From positions 52,420,750 to 52,484,749 of the forward strand of contig CM049318.1 in NCBI GenBank assembly GCA_026874595.1: a DNA stretch of 64,000 nucleotides. Reading direction: 5' to 3'. This document shows, in pieces, positions 13,763-25,418 of the stretch. Position 1 is the stretch's first letter. Each line of letters begins with the position of its first letter. The DNA comes from Sipunculus nudus. Taxonomy: Eukaryota; Annelida; Sipuncula; Golfingiida; Sipunculidae. Both the position numbers and the translations under genes were made by a program. The notes below the pieces were generated by a model. The model made no database searches and was not told where the DNA came from. It saw nothing but the letters and a program-made list of their open reading frames with translations.

Positions 13763-13999
13763 ATATAATAGTTACGTTTTCTATATACACAAATACGTAT
13801 AACGCAATATCACGCTATAACCTGACTCTTGAAAAATTATACAATTTGATATCGTAGAGTATATATAAATGGAGCAACTATTGATGAACTATTATTAAAG
13901 GTCAAACTTCATTTCCTATCTAATGGCCAAATATGGTCAGTATGCCTGTGAAGCTACTCATAGACGCCGATGGCCATATGTGATCGCATAGTGGTTATA

Positions 14000-14994
14000 A
14001 AAGCGGAATGGTCGTAATACCGCAATGGTCTCAATAGGGATGGTCGTAATACCTGGATAGTCGAAATACAGAGACGGGGTAGTACCGGGATGGTGGTAAT
14101 ACCGGATGGTGATAATACCAGGACGGTGGTAATACCAGGACGGCAGTATTACCGGGTGGTGGTAATAATCGGATGAGGTAATACCGGGCGGTGGTAATAC
14201 CGTGGTGGTCATAATACCGGTATGCTCCTGAACTAGGAAGAAGGTAACAGCGGATGGTGGTAATAGCGGATGGTTGTAATACCAGTATGGTGGTAATACC
14301 AGAATGGTGGTAAGACTAGGATGGTGTTAATACCGGGATCGTGGTAATACCAGTATGGTGGTAATACCAGAATGGTGGTAATACCAGGATGGTGGTAATA
14401 CCGGGATGGTGATTATACCAGGATGGTGGTAATACCAGGATGGTGGTAATACCAAAATGGTGGTAATACCAGGATGGTGGTAATACCGGGATGGTGATTA
14501 TACCGGGATGGTGGTAATACCAAAATGGTGGTAATACCAGAATGGCGGTAATACCAGGATCGTGGTAATATCGGGATGGTGATTATACCAGGATGGTGGT
14601 CATACCAGAATGCTGGTAATACCAGGATGGTGGTTATACATGGATGGTGGCAATACCGGGATGGTGGTAATACCAGGATGGTGGTAATACCAGAATGCTG
14701 GTAATACCAGGATGATGGTAATACATGGATGGTGGCAATACCGGGAAGGTGGTAATACCAGGATGGTAATTATATCAGGGTGGTCGTAATACCAGGATGG
14801 TGGTAATACCAGGATGGTGGTAATACCAGAATGCTGGTAATACGAGGATGGTGGTAATACATGGATGGTGGTAATACCAGGATGAAGGTAATACCAGGAT
14901 GGTGGCAATACCGGGATGGTGGTAATACCAGGATGGTGGTAATATTGGGATGGTGGTAATACCGGGATGGTGGTAATACCAGGATGGTCGTAAT
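14000..14994 (+). repeat. 17-bp minisatellite
   Basis: Tandem copies of a 17-bp unit (consensus GGATGGTGGTAATACCA) fill about 1 kb, least regular at the left edge. Because 17 is not a multiple of 3, an open frame through it encodes a 17-residue periodic peptide. The minus-strand frames of 84-102 codons here are therefore products of the repeat and not genes. The array is cut by the hAT-like element and a few bases of repeat-like sequence resume after 15861. Confidence 0.95.
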
Positions 14995-15316
14995 TAGGAC
15001 TGTATCAATATATCGATATATCGATACGAATCGATACACGACATCGATACGATAACCGAAATGGGTTGCATGCTATATTGATCGTATCGATTGATTGCTA
15101 ATGAATAAGGATATAACTCTAACTTTAAATATAACCATAACAATTTATAAATCTTAATGCACTGTATATTTGTTGCTTTGGCTTTTAAGACTTCCATGAC
15201 AAGCAGGCACCTACGAGTGATAATAGCAGAATGATACTGACGTTCCTCTTTATTAATGAAACCATATCCACATCACATTGCTACTAGGAACGAGGTACAT
15301 TCACGTATATCCTATC

Positions 15317-15360
<44 letters not shown>

Positions 15361-15861
15361 CAATATATATATATATATATATATAAATATCAATTCTGTG
15401 ACCTGAGCAGGGCACTTATTCGGTTTATGATATATATGATATATATGAAATATACAAAACTGCGTCATTACATGACAAAAAAGTACAGCCAATGATCTTC
15501 CCCAGAAAAATGCAATAAAACTTTGTTTGTGCATGGGGGGCCTGGGTGGGAGGGGGGGGGGGAGCTAAGGGCTCCATGAAGATCGAGATTTTTGGAGTCT
15601 TGATTAGATAGATTATGATAATAAAAATCAACTTGTTTGTTTATTTATTTTTAATATAAAGCTAAATCTGCTTAAGTGCATGTCATACTAAATGTGTTAT
15701 ATTTTAAATTAAAAAAAAACATATAAAAACAAGGAACAGAGCTTTTATTAAGAAATGATTTACAAAGAAAAATGAAAAGTATCGTCAATACGTATCGGTA
15801 TCGAATCAACTGTATCACAATACGTATTGTACCGGAAGAGGTGGACCGATACCCAGCCCTA
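14995..15861. mobile_element. Non-autonomous hAT-like DNA transposon inside the minisatellite
   Basis: An 867-bp insertion flanked by an identical 8-bp direct repeat, GTCGTAAT, at 14987-14994 and 15862-15869. The left end reads TAGGACTGTATC. The reverse complement of the right end reads TAGGGCTGGGTATCGG. These are imperfect terminal inverted repeats. An 8-bp target duplication and TAGGGCTGGG-type ends are typical of the hAT superfamily. Subterminal regions are rich in ATCGATACG-like words on both sides. The interior holds (TA)n arrays, a G run and no transposase frame, so it would need a transposase in trans. Confidence 0.75.
15320..15385. repeat. (TA)n microsatellite inside the hAT-like element
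   Basis: Two TA arrays separated by TTTCA. Minus-strand frames rich in alternating Ile and Tyr arise from it. Confidence 0.95.
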
Positions 15862-15880
15862 GTCGTAATACGCGGGCTGT

Positions 15881-16794
15881 TGGCATCCCGTATTTTTTAC
15901 GATGAAAAAAAATCGAGTCGTCAAAAAAAATCGTAGGACACCCACATCAGTACGGACATACGTACAGATAACAATGTGTATCAACTATATTTAGATTTCG
16001 CCACAAAACAAACCCAGTAAGGTCAGAGTGTTGTACATAAAACAACCCTTTTTATCCGACAGTATTTATGCGTGTTTTTATTCTCTTTCTATCTTTTCCT
16101 CCTAGTAGAGCAGGTGTGTATGATTACTTTCTAATCGAATCTGTGCCAGTAATGATGTTCACAAACGACCAGTTTGATTAAAGTTACCAACAACGCACCT
16201 GCTCCAAAGGTTTATCACAGCAATCAACCCTGGACAGTTTTGAATCGATTCTAGTTTGTCTAGCGCCCACGTCAGAGAAATTTAACATCTAAAACAGGTT
16301 AACAGAAACATATTACAGCGAAAAAGGTCTGGTTTGCCCAACTTCCGTCCTGCTCTCATATCTGTCAAATTCAACGTGTATCAATGTTGAACTTTAGCCA
16401 GAAAAATTCAACCCAAAAAGTGACTTCGGCACCCACGATGTTTCTTTTAACGATATAAAAAAGAATCAAATTGTCTAAATATGAGTAAAAGCTGTTCATT
16501 CAACCAGGTAATTATCATAAATAGGAATATTTCAATGGACCATGTAATAATAAGTGAAACCTAACCGATCAGGATATTGAACATTTGGTCACTGTCAAAA
16601 ATAAACCCAATTCAATCCGTGATTATCATTTTGACCAAAGGTGAGCTTTCGAAATTCAGCCAAACAGACATAGTCGAAGTAAACAACGACTAAACGTACA
16701 CGTGGAAGGCTCGAACCCGGACGTTAGCACACTGCGCAGGATCACAGCATTGAACCCCACAATGCATCGAGGCTTCTAAACACACAAATGGCGC

Positions 16795-16795
<1 letters not shown>
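15881..16795. other. Unassigned DNA with a possible tRNA-derived fragment
   Basis: No coding gene seen. On the minus strand at about 16700-16765 there is a B-box-like GGGTTCGAGCC preceded by tRNA-like sequence. I could not fold a full cloverleaf, so this is at most a decayed SINE head. Confidence 0.3.

Positions 16796-16855
<60 letters not shown>
16796..16855. repeat. (TA)n microsatellite
   Basis: Pure TA array ending in ACACAC. Confidence 0.95.
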
Positions 16856-16857
<2 letters not shown>

Positions 16858-16977
16858 GCAGATGGAAGTTCTTCACAGAATAAGGAATATTTTTTTAAGC
16901 ATGCGCATGTTAAATTTAAACAGAATGTGTTTCTTTGAAATATAACACATTTTGATGTTAAAGGTGGACAGTTGAGA

Positions 16978-17045
16978 GTCCCGGTCATCAAACAGTGACT
17001 ATCAAAAAGAGGATGGTTTTGAGAAGAAACGCCCTCTGACGGAAG
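16978..17045 (+). repeat. Diverged repeat pair, copy 1
   Basis: The segment beginning TCCCGGTCATCAAACAGT and ending CCCTCTGACGGAAG matches 19529-19595 in the same orientation, with many substitutions. Family unknown. Confidence 0.5.
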
Positions 17046-17056
17046 TCTGACCCAAG

Positions 17057-17085
17057 AGGTCATGTGACCTGAGGTCATGTGACCT
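17057..17085. promoter_or_regulatory. Doubled palindrome of AGGTCA half-sites
   Basis: AGGTCATGTGACCT occurs twice with one G between the copies. Each copy is an inverted repeat of the nuclear-receptor half-site AGGTCA with a 2-bp spacer. Its centre, TCATGTGA, is also an E-box of the MITF/TFE type. Function is inferred only. Confidence 0.35.
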
Positions 17086-17099
17086 TGATCATTTTAGGT

Positions 17100-19528
17100 A
17101 GCCCTTAATTTGGCAGCCTAAATGAGGTGTTTCTTCACCTTAACTATGACTAAAGTACCTCTTAATATTAATATGAAATACCTACAAATTTTAACGTTTA
17201 TATATCACATGTTCTATTAATTATGTTAATTCTATTAATGTCTGACAATTAATTTTCTGATTTCATACACCTGCAGTATTCATTTGACTTTTTAGCCGAG
17301 CTTGGCAACGAAATTAAATTTATCAATGTAGCACAAAATGAACACGCGTAGCATATATAAGTGTCGATCACCGTGTTTGCAATGCATTCTGGGGTATGTG
17401 GCATCAGCCGCATGATAATTCGATACCGTAATCAAAACAAGTCGACTAAAAAACTATCGCTGGCGGAACACAGATTGAATACGTAACTGAATACGCTTAT
17501 GTTTTGATACGATGTGTCCGCGATTCGAAGTGTATCGACCGATGGCGTAGTGCTGATTCAAGCTGTGTCTGTATGTAGAATGAAAATACCTATACTTACC
17601 GCTTGTAAAGGTCTGCTTGTCTCAAGACTAAGCTACTGCCCTACTCCGTAAAGTACAATGACCATAACGTAACTGCTAAGAATAAAAATTGGCAGCCTAA
17701 CTTCCTATCTCATTGTACAATCTGTGCAGGATGGGGGTATAGGGAAGTTGAGGCAATTCTGTTGGTATTTACTGACTGTTCACGACAGCAATTACAGCTT
17801 GCAAGGAAATTACGAATTCAATTTAACTTAAGCCTTACTAAACGAATAAGACAGAAATGTTTACAGAAAATTAATACTTAAACCACCGCCAGGAATCAAA
17901 TCCAACTTTGCTGTGCACTATACAGTGTTATACCTCACTAGTTTGGTTGTATCACCGTTCAGCTGTAAAACAATGACTTCTACAATACCAAGTAATAGAA
18001 CTAAAACGTGGCAATAATTTGGCGGCACCATGAGGTGAACTTGGCAACAAGCTTTGTTTCAGCAAGCTTTTACGACACTTTGTGAAGAAAACTGTTGGTG
18101 ATGCTTTTAGGGCTAAATTTTTATTAGTATGGTACACTGGTTCACCTTATTATTTGCCTATTTTTCAAAATATATGACAGAGAACATATTTCTTTGACAT
18201 TGACCTAAGTAAATGCGCGTTTGCCCAAATTTGGTTGGAAAATAATTATAATGATTTGACCTAATAATAGCACGCTTCCCTCAATCTCCTTAGAGCTCCT
18301 GTGACGTTCACCGTACGCCTTTCGCCTATTCTGGCTTGTAACACTATTATTTTTTTTAGTTAGCCTTATATAATTATTTGCGCGTTTTTCTCAATCTAGC
18401 GTTTAAACACAGATACCGTGACCTATTAATTATCACAAATTGTGGGTTCCTCCATATCTGGCTGAAAAATAGCTCATGTCCTCTGATTTTGCATGAAACT
18501 ATCTTCCGTGACGTTGTATAAAGCTGAACAGTGTGCTCGTGAGCTATAAGAACTCGGCCTTTATCTCGCCGACCAGCAGGGCCCCAATATTCCAATTTCA
18601 ACAATAAAATATTACGTCGAGTTACAACACCGGAGATTGGCTTTCCTTTTGGGATGATGAGAAAATAATAAGAAAATGATGAATCAATACCAAATGTGAT
18701 TACGTCGTCAAAAAAATCAGTACCAGGCATGCTCTGTCCTTATTTCAGTACCATTTCTCCGGTTTGTCAAGGTAATTTAAGTACGTAGCTATAAAGCTTC
18801 ACCACACTGCGCATAGTCGGGCTCACAAGAGTACAGCTCTGTTGGTTTGGGATTGTGGGTATATAAATTATATTTCCGCAATGCAAAGGAGGTTCTATAT
18901 ACACTTGCGTTGTAGGTTGTCCTCTACCATAACTGAGACGGGCTCCAACTCAATCAAGGGAAATCATCTGCAGCGCGACTCTCAACCAAGGTCGCACATA
19001 AAATGAAAAGAAAAACACAAACATTTTGAACCGTTTAGACCAGATAATTCACTGCGATGTCTAGCGTATTATCTTGTCACTTTGTGCTTTCCCCCTTACA
19101 TGGGTCCTCCGTTCACGTGTACAATTATGATGGATTCAAGGGAGTTTTGAAGTGCACACTAAAGTAGTGTGTTTCATGATAATTAACAAAGCCATAATTG
19201 ACCCTTTATGAGGTATTATGTGCACAAAAAATCATGTTTTCGGTCATTCCATTCCTAGTTTGCGCAAGTGCCTGTAGATAATGCAATGGTTCATTCGCCC
19301 GCGACATTATATGGATGTAAATTTAGTAAGGCACGTCGAATCGAGACAACGATAACCTCGTAAGTAAAAATGTAATGAAGTGGACAATGTAGTCCGATCA
19401 AGTGTCTTAAATAAGAACTGTTACATAAACATGTATGTATTTGTGGTAAAGACATTAGTAATATTGTGAAAGCGTGCGCATTTGGAATGTAAACATGCAG
19501 GTGTTGTTTCTGGATTTGAGGAAGGTAT
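17100..19528. other. Unassigned DNA
   Basis: No gene supported. A 118-codon minus-strand frame at 18374-18730 has no recognisable domain. TAAT-rich stretches near 17215-17290 and 17375-17450 look like possible regulatory DNA, but that cannot be judged without a relative's genome. Confidence 0.35.
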
Positions 19529-19595
19529 TCCCGGTCGTCCAACAGTACCTCATCAGAAGAGGTTCGTTTTGAGCAGAGGTAACCTCTAGCGGAAG
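19529..19595 (+). repeat. Diverged repeat pair, copy 2
   Basis: Starts TCCCGGTCGTCCAACAGT and ends ACCTCTAGCGGAAG. Homologous to 16978-17045. Confidence 0.5.
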
Positions 19596-19788
19596 GGTGC
19601 CGACCTCCACTCGACCCATTTTACCGGGGACAGAATCGGTTATAATGAGGCTGCTGCCGGCCGGTTAAACCGGCTCACATAAATCTATGACCATATCGAA
19701 CCGGTAATATCGGTTGATGTGATGTGATGTCATCAAGGGCCGATTTTTGTAAATACATGTAGTTTCCTTCTTTCATCATTAATGACAG

Positions 19789-19853
19789 CAATAGCAATTC
19801 AGGAGAAGAAACCAGAAGTACCAGAATGGCCGGAAAAATCTGATGATGAGTAA
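19789..19853 (+). other. Candidate short exon
   Basis: A pyrimidine-rich tract (TTTCCTTCTTTCATC) and AG precede an open frame encoding AIQEKKPEVPEWPEKSDDE, then a TAA stop at 19851. An overlapping donor-like GTAAGC starts at 19849, so the segment could be a 60-nt internal exon or a terminal one. The charged, proline-containing peptide looks protein-like, but the segment is very short and I recognise no family. Chance is a serious alternative. Confidence 0.25.
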
Positions 19854-20291
19854 GCTAAATCAGGATGTGTGCGGGCACACGCCGGCCGGCGACACTTTTA
19901 CCAGCCTTGCAGATCTTTCGGTTGAAACATTAACCAGCCAGGAAAAATATCGGTAGAGCCGGCAAAAACTCTGTAGATATTGGACAAGCTGAAATCGGTC
20001 TTCTGCAAATAATACACAACTGCCAGGGTGCAATATTTGAAGAAAAAAACTTTACTCACTGACAACTTGGAAACTGGTATATGTTTCTTTTCCCAAGAAA
20101 AGAGCTATTCCTCAAGCATGCGCTCTGCGCGTAACGATCATCTGCTGTCTTCCGGGCAAATGGGCAAGCATAACGGATTTTGCCCAGATACACGCCAGAC
20201 TTTGACATGAACCCCATCAATAAACATAAATTAGTATTTATATTTATATCATATGAAATATAGCAGGATAGTAATAAAAATATTATAAAGA

Positions 20292-20427
20292 TAGTAATGT
20301 GAACACCCGTGTTTTGCGTGTATTGCGTGTATTGCGTGTATTGCGCTGGAGGGAGAGAGAGAGAGGGAGGGGGAGGGGAGAAATAAAAGCCGTAATGTGA
20401 GCACACGTGTTTACATGCATATTGGGC

Positions 20428-20474
<47 letters not shown>

Positions 20475-20520
20475 ATGTGAACACCCACGTTTACATACAT
20501 ACTGCGATGCAGAGAGAGTA
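20292..20520 (+). repeat. ~90-bp triplication with (GA)n arrays
   Basis: A unit GTAATGTGAACACCC...TTTACAT followed by GA dinucleotides occurs three times (about 20294, 20391 and 20472). The longest GA array is 20430-20472. A short GTGTATTGC tandem lies at 20316-20343. Confidence 0.85.
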
Positions 20521-20954
20521 CATTAATCACCCTAGCCAGCCACCCTCCCTCTGCATCATCGTACTATCTACACGTTCATCATCATATAGATCAAGGAGAT
20601 GTGATGTATGTCTAAACACTGGCAATTAATAGTATATCCGCGATGCGCAAAGCTATTAACAACCGACTGTTCTCGTAGTATTTGCGGTTCGTTATTTATG
20701 GGGCCGCTGTGTAGGCCATTTCTCCATGGACAGGGACAGTTTCTACATTTTGAGAGTATTCCTGGTCTAAACAAGCTTCAGGTAAATTCCAAGGAGTACT
20801 GAAAGGAAGGTAATGATTTATTTTATACACTGTAGAGGAAAAGAGTATATGTCCTATTCGTAAAGGTTTGTCTGCATGTGAAGATTGTTACCGACTCGGT
20901 TCATTTAAAATACAATATACACACGCACATTTACACACACACACACCGGTATAA

Positions 20955-20958
<4 letters not shown>
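20521..20958. other. Unassigned DNA
   Basis: No supported gene. A 64-codon plus-strand frame at 20608-20802 contains a donor-like CAG|GTAAAT near its end, too weak to call an exon. Confidence 0.3.

Positions 20959-21002
<44 letters not shown>
20959..21002. repeat. (TA)n microsatellite
   Basis: Pure TA array preceded by a short (CA)n. Confidence 0.95.
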
Positions 21003-21004
<2 letters not shown>

Positions 21005-22229
21005 TCAGAATAATTATAAACATAAAATATCCCTAAATAAAATACTGGTCTTAGAGACGATTAAACATGTTATAGATCTGAGTTACTACCACCGGTTTCG
21101 TGGTGTGGGGCGACTAAAATTCAACTACAGCCATAATGGTATTGTCATTTCTTTTTCGCACAGATGGGTGTTCTTGTTCCACGGCTACAGGTGGAGACTA
21201 ATTCGATAGTTTCGTGATCTTTGTTCAGTTCTTTTATTTGGACCTTAAGATTGCCAGTTTCTCGACCCACCGGTGTATACACACACCAGACTTTGGGCGA
21301 ATACAAAGGAAATGTTCAGATAGAATTAAAACTGATGCAAAACGTGTTGAAAAGAGAAAATTACGAGAGAGAAGCGTTCAAACTTGACGACTTTGGTATG
21401 GATTACTTTGGTATGGACGACTTCGGCCGGCACGACATTCCGAATGGAAGACATTCCGAATGGAAGACAATTTAACTGAGTACTTAATAAGGAGTTAAAG
21501 TGTAGGTTATTATTGGCCAACTTCCATTAAATGAAACCGTTTCATTTATTTTAATTAAATTCCAGTTATTTTCAATCACGGTCTGGCTCACAGCCGACCT
21601 TGTGGGAGGACAAGTGTGACGGATGTTTTGACCAGACGGATTGCCGCCGTCGATGGCGGTAAAAAATATAAATTGTACCAATAAAGACACTTCTACAATT
21701 GTATAAGTGTTTTTGTACATGTGTGTGTTTGCGTGTTTAAACTGCTAATCGGTGCATTGTGTTTAACAGTTTATGGTGACAAATTTCCGTTTCTTGATGA
21801 CACATTTACTGAAACTGTAAAAAAAATGTATACCGACATAATAAGCTATGGCATACAATTTACATATTAAAGTCCTTGATTTCAGGAAAAGTTTGTTTGA
21901 TAATTTATTTCTTTGTTTCGGTAGACATTTGCCCGAAGCAAACTTTAATACAGTGAAATAAACAAAAAAAAAAAAAGAACCGTTATACCAGTGACCGTAT
22001 ATGTTAATCGGGACAATATATATAGTTCAAGTTTATTCTTTTATATTAAATAAATATGAAACGATATTACTGGTACTGTCATCATTCCCTTTGGTTTGTG
22101 ATCAAAAGCTAATTGCCATTTTTGTTGACCCACTGATGAGATTAATGTTGTATTAACAATAACCATACAGTTCTCAGTCACAAGGCTTTCGCTAATTAAG
22201 CAGATCCATAATCAACCAACTATAAAGCT
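21003..22229. other. Unassigned DNA with small duplications
   Basis: No supported gene. Within 21395-21470 a TTTGGTATGGA word and a GACATTCCGAATGGAA word are each directly repeated, which creates an acidic repetitive frame that I do not regard as a gene. Confidence 0.35.
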
Positions 22230-22720
22230 ATTACAAAGTCGGATAGAAAGGTTGACAGAAAGAATGAGAGAAAAGGAATGAAAGAAAGAATGGACGAAAA
22301 AAATGATATATTTCATTGAAAGGCAACGTTAATTGAGAGACTGACTTGGAAAGAAAGCGAAAGGGAGAAAAAACAGGATAATAGATAGACAGAAAGAGAG
22401 AAGGGCGGAATGACAAAAGGAGAGAAAAAGGATCGAGAAAGAGAGATGGAAAGAAATTTAGAACAGTAAAAAAAAACAGAAAAGATGAATAAACAGGGAA
22501 AAAAACAAATAGGAAAAAAGATGTTATAAAAGGAGAATAAAAGAAACAATTTAGAAAATATGTCAAGTACATGGTCAGTCACCCAAAGAGAGAGAGAGAG
22601 GGGGGGGGGGGATGAGTGAACGAAAAATGGGGAAAGCGAATTATTTATCGGAATAAAAAAAAGAGAAAAGTAGAAAGAGAGAAAAACAGAATAAAGAATA
22701 TAATGCTAAATTTAACCAAA
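22230..22720 (+). repeat. Purine-rich tract (~490 bp)
   Basis: The plus strand is very rich in A and G (GAAAGAAAG, GAGAGA and G-run segments) over almost 500 bp. Minus-strand frames full of Phe, Ser and Leu arise from it. Such tracts can form triplex DNA (general knowledge). Confidence 0.8.
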
Positions 22721-23723
22721 TTAGACTTAATAAAAAATGTAAATGCAACTTGATGTTTTCGAATGGTCTAATGTTTTATTTTTTCTTTCTGGAAATATTT
22801 AGCCAGCTGGTCTGTAGATATCGTTGAACCCAACTATGTTCTATTCAATTATAAAATTGCGAAATATTGTTCACCTTTAATTTAACGAACAAGTTATTTC
22901 TCAATTTAAACATTTATTGATGTAGACAAACCGGTTACCTGGAGAAAGGCATCAAAGGAGAGAAACTTGCCCCTCGGAAGCTCACACGGGCAACCAGTTA
23001 ATTAATTAATCATCCGCATAGAAGTTACCGAATACTGTGGTGCAACATCTGTTGAGAAACTCGTCTACAAAATCCATTGCAATATTATTCTTAATAAATA
23101 CATAATAGTTTTCCTGTAATAAAGTATATTTATATAAATATTTATGTATATATTTCAACTTATATCAGACTCACTCTTGTGTGATATAATTAAGCAGTTT
23201 CGTGCAGCCGAAAACCGCTCTGCCACGAAGGGTTCTCTTAAAGTGTTATACACACATTAATCCAACCCTGATCATGTAACCTTTGATGTGATTATTAAGG
23301 CACGAGCAAACATAACTATCTAAATAAACATCAAAACATCTGCATTGTCCATTTATATTATACGCAACATCTTATTAACGGTATCATCAAACAAACAAAA
23401 AAATTATATATATCGAACAATATTATATCTCTCTCTCTCTCTCTTAGTCTTTCTCCCCGGCTCTCTCTCTCTTTCTCAATCAATCAATCATGTTTATGGA
23501 TCTGCTCAATTAGCACAAGCAGCGAATACACCAGGCAATTCATTTCATTGTTATTAATTACAGGACGTATCTCATAAATGGCCTAACAAAGACTGTAGAG
23601 GGCCTTGATCCCGAGTAAATCAGTAGTAAATTAGTAGAATAGGTCAGGTTTTATAGTGTTTATTAATTAAAATACGTTCACGCATGTTTTTTTCACGTTA
23701 TATTTTTCATTTTAGGAAACACA

Positions 23724-23725
<2 letters not shown>
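22721..23725. other. Unassigned DNA with a (CT)n tract
   Basis: No gene seen. CT-rich microsatellite at about 23429-23477, followed by (AATC)n. Confidence 0.4.

Positions 23726-23766
<41 letters not shown>
23726..23766. repeat. (TA)n microsatellite
   Basis: Pure TA array, followed by ACATATATATG and (TG)n. Confidence 0.95.
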
Positions 23767-23769
<3 letters not shown>

Positions 23770-24455
23770 CATATATATGTGTGTGTGCCAAAAAAAACCC
23801 AGAAGAAAACAGACATACGTGTTAGAGTATAAAATAGTTTAATACATTGTATGTGTTTTCCTAGCTTGTATTTTTTTGCCAGGGCTCAAGTACAAATATC
23901 TGTTAAATCTATACACAATCAGTAATCAAATAAACACACACCTGTATCTTCACGAACGTATGTGTGAAACGTCGTCAGGCCGAGATGTCGTCAAACACGA
24001 AATCGTCCAGCTCTATTATTATTTAGTCATTTTGACACCAATTATATTCTGTTTGGGATGTATGTGATTTATTTATATCCCATACGTTTTTATATAGTTA
24101 GACTGCGCGTATTTGTTTATAGTAATTAGTGCGTATTTGTTTGTTTCATAGTCATATGAAAACATCGGTATTCGGACAGTTGTTTTTTTCCTTTGGCAAT
24201 GACCATTTCATACATCTACAAATTGTACAGAATGATTAAATTATAGTTTTACAAATTTTAATACTATAGAATTGAACCTCCATATCGTCCAAATGGACAG
24301 GCAAAACACGCCTTGGCCGGGGTACCTTTCGCCGGGATACGTCTCGCCGGGCGCCGCTATGGTTAACTGGGCGGCGGGTCTCAGCGGGCTGCGTCGTAAC
24401 GAGCAGTGAAATCAGCCATACGTCCTATCGAGATGCGCCGTACTGAGATGATACC
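23767..24455. other. Unassigned DNA with a GC-rich patch
   Basis: At 24300-24380 a degenerate ~15-bp repeat (CGCCGGGATACGTCT-like) makes a GC-rich island in AT-rich surroundings. No gene is evident. Confidence 0.35.
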
Positions 24456-25390
24456 CACGAATACAAATACAAATACATCAAAACAAAAATGTATTCGAAT
24501 ACGAATACAAATGTATTCATGAATATCAATTTGAATACAGTTTACTAGAACAAAAAGAAACTAGGTAGTATCATTCTTGTTTAATACAATTAACTGCAAT
24601 CATCATATATTCACCCTAGCAAAATGTATTTTAGTAAAAAAATCAAAATATTCATGCAATCCGCTGTGTATGCATTTATTTCCAAACCGCATAATGGTGG
24701 AGTATTATATATTATGGTAGTTTGTTACACAACATACATAAATGAATGTTCCTTTTATAATTGACTGTAAATTTCTGTTGTACTTCACAAACATTACTGC
24801 TTCAAATTGTGTATCAGAATATAATGGTGATGTCTCACCTGAACTGCTTAGACTTAATTAATTAATAGCACTGAGAGCCAAAGTTACTCACGTACAGTAC
24901 AAGCCTGAACTGCTTGTATTGTTAATGCATGAATTCCTCAGATTGGCTCTGAGTCCTCAGACGTTAGGGTGACCAGTAACCACACTTCAAGCTTCATTAG
25001 ATATATATGTTCAACAAGATGTGTTATCTTTCACTGTCCTGTGCATACACGACAGAATATACACATTAATATTAATTTAATATGAATAAAGTAAAAAATG
25101 TCAAAATGTACAAATAAGATTGTCAGTGTGCATGATTTAAGTGGGTCAAAATCAGTCACTATTGAGATAATGGCACATTTTTCAGAATGGATAAAGGACA
25201 AAAGGTAAACAACATCAATGTATACTGCATGTATTCATGAAAAGTATTCATGAATGTGAATACTTCTGCAATGTATTTAAGTACGAATACAAATACGTTT
25301 GTACTTTTTACTAATGTATTCGAATAAGAATACTGAAAATACCTGTATTCGAATTCAATGCATACGAATACTGACTGCGAATACCACATG
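24456..25390. repeat. Element bounded by clusters of palindromic TATTCGAATA
   Basis: Both edges (24456-24540 and 25209-25385) are packed with GAATAC and GTATTC words, including the perfect palindrome TATTCGAATA. The ~670 bp between is AT-rich and non-coding. The arrangement resembles subterminal repeats of a non-autonomous DNA transposon, but I could not define terminal inverted repeats or a target duplication. A (CA)n tract follows at 25394-25418. Confidence 0.4.
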
Positions 25391-25418
25391 TCTGACACAC
25401 ACACACACACACACACAT

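Noticed and set aside
14600-15039. Long minus-strand frames rich in Tyr-His-Pro-Gly-Ile
   Set aside because: Translation of the 17-bp minisatellite.
18374-18730. 118-codon minus-strand open frame
   Set aside because: No recognisable domain, no support from codon pattern or neighbours; AT-rich DNA gives frames of this size by chance.
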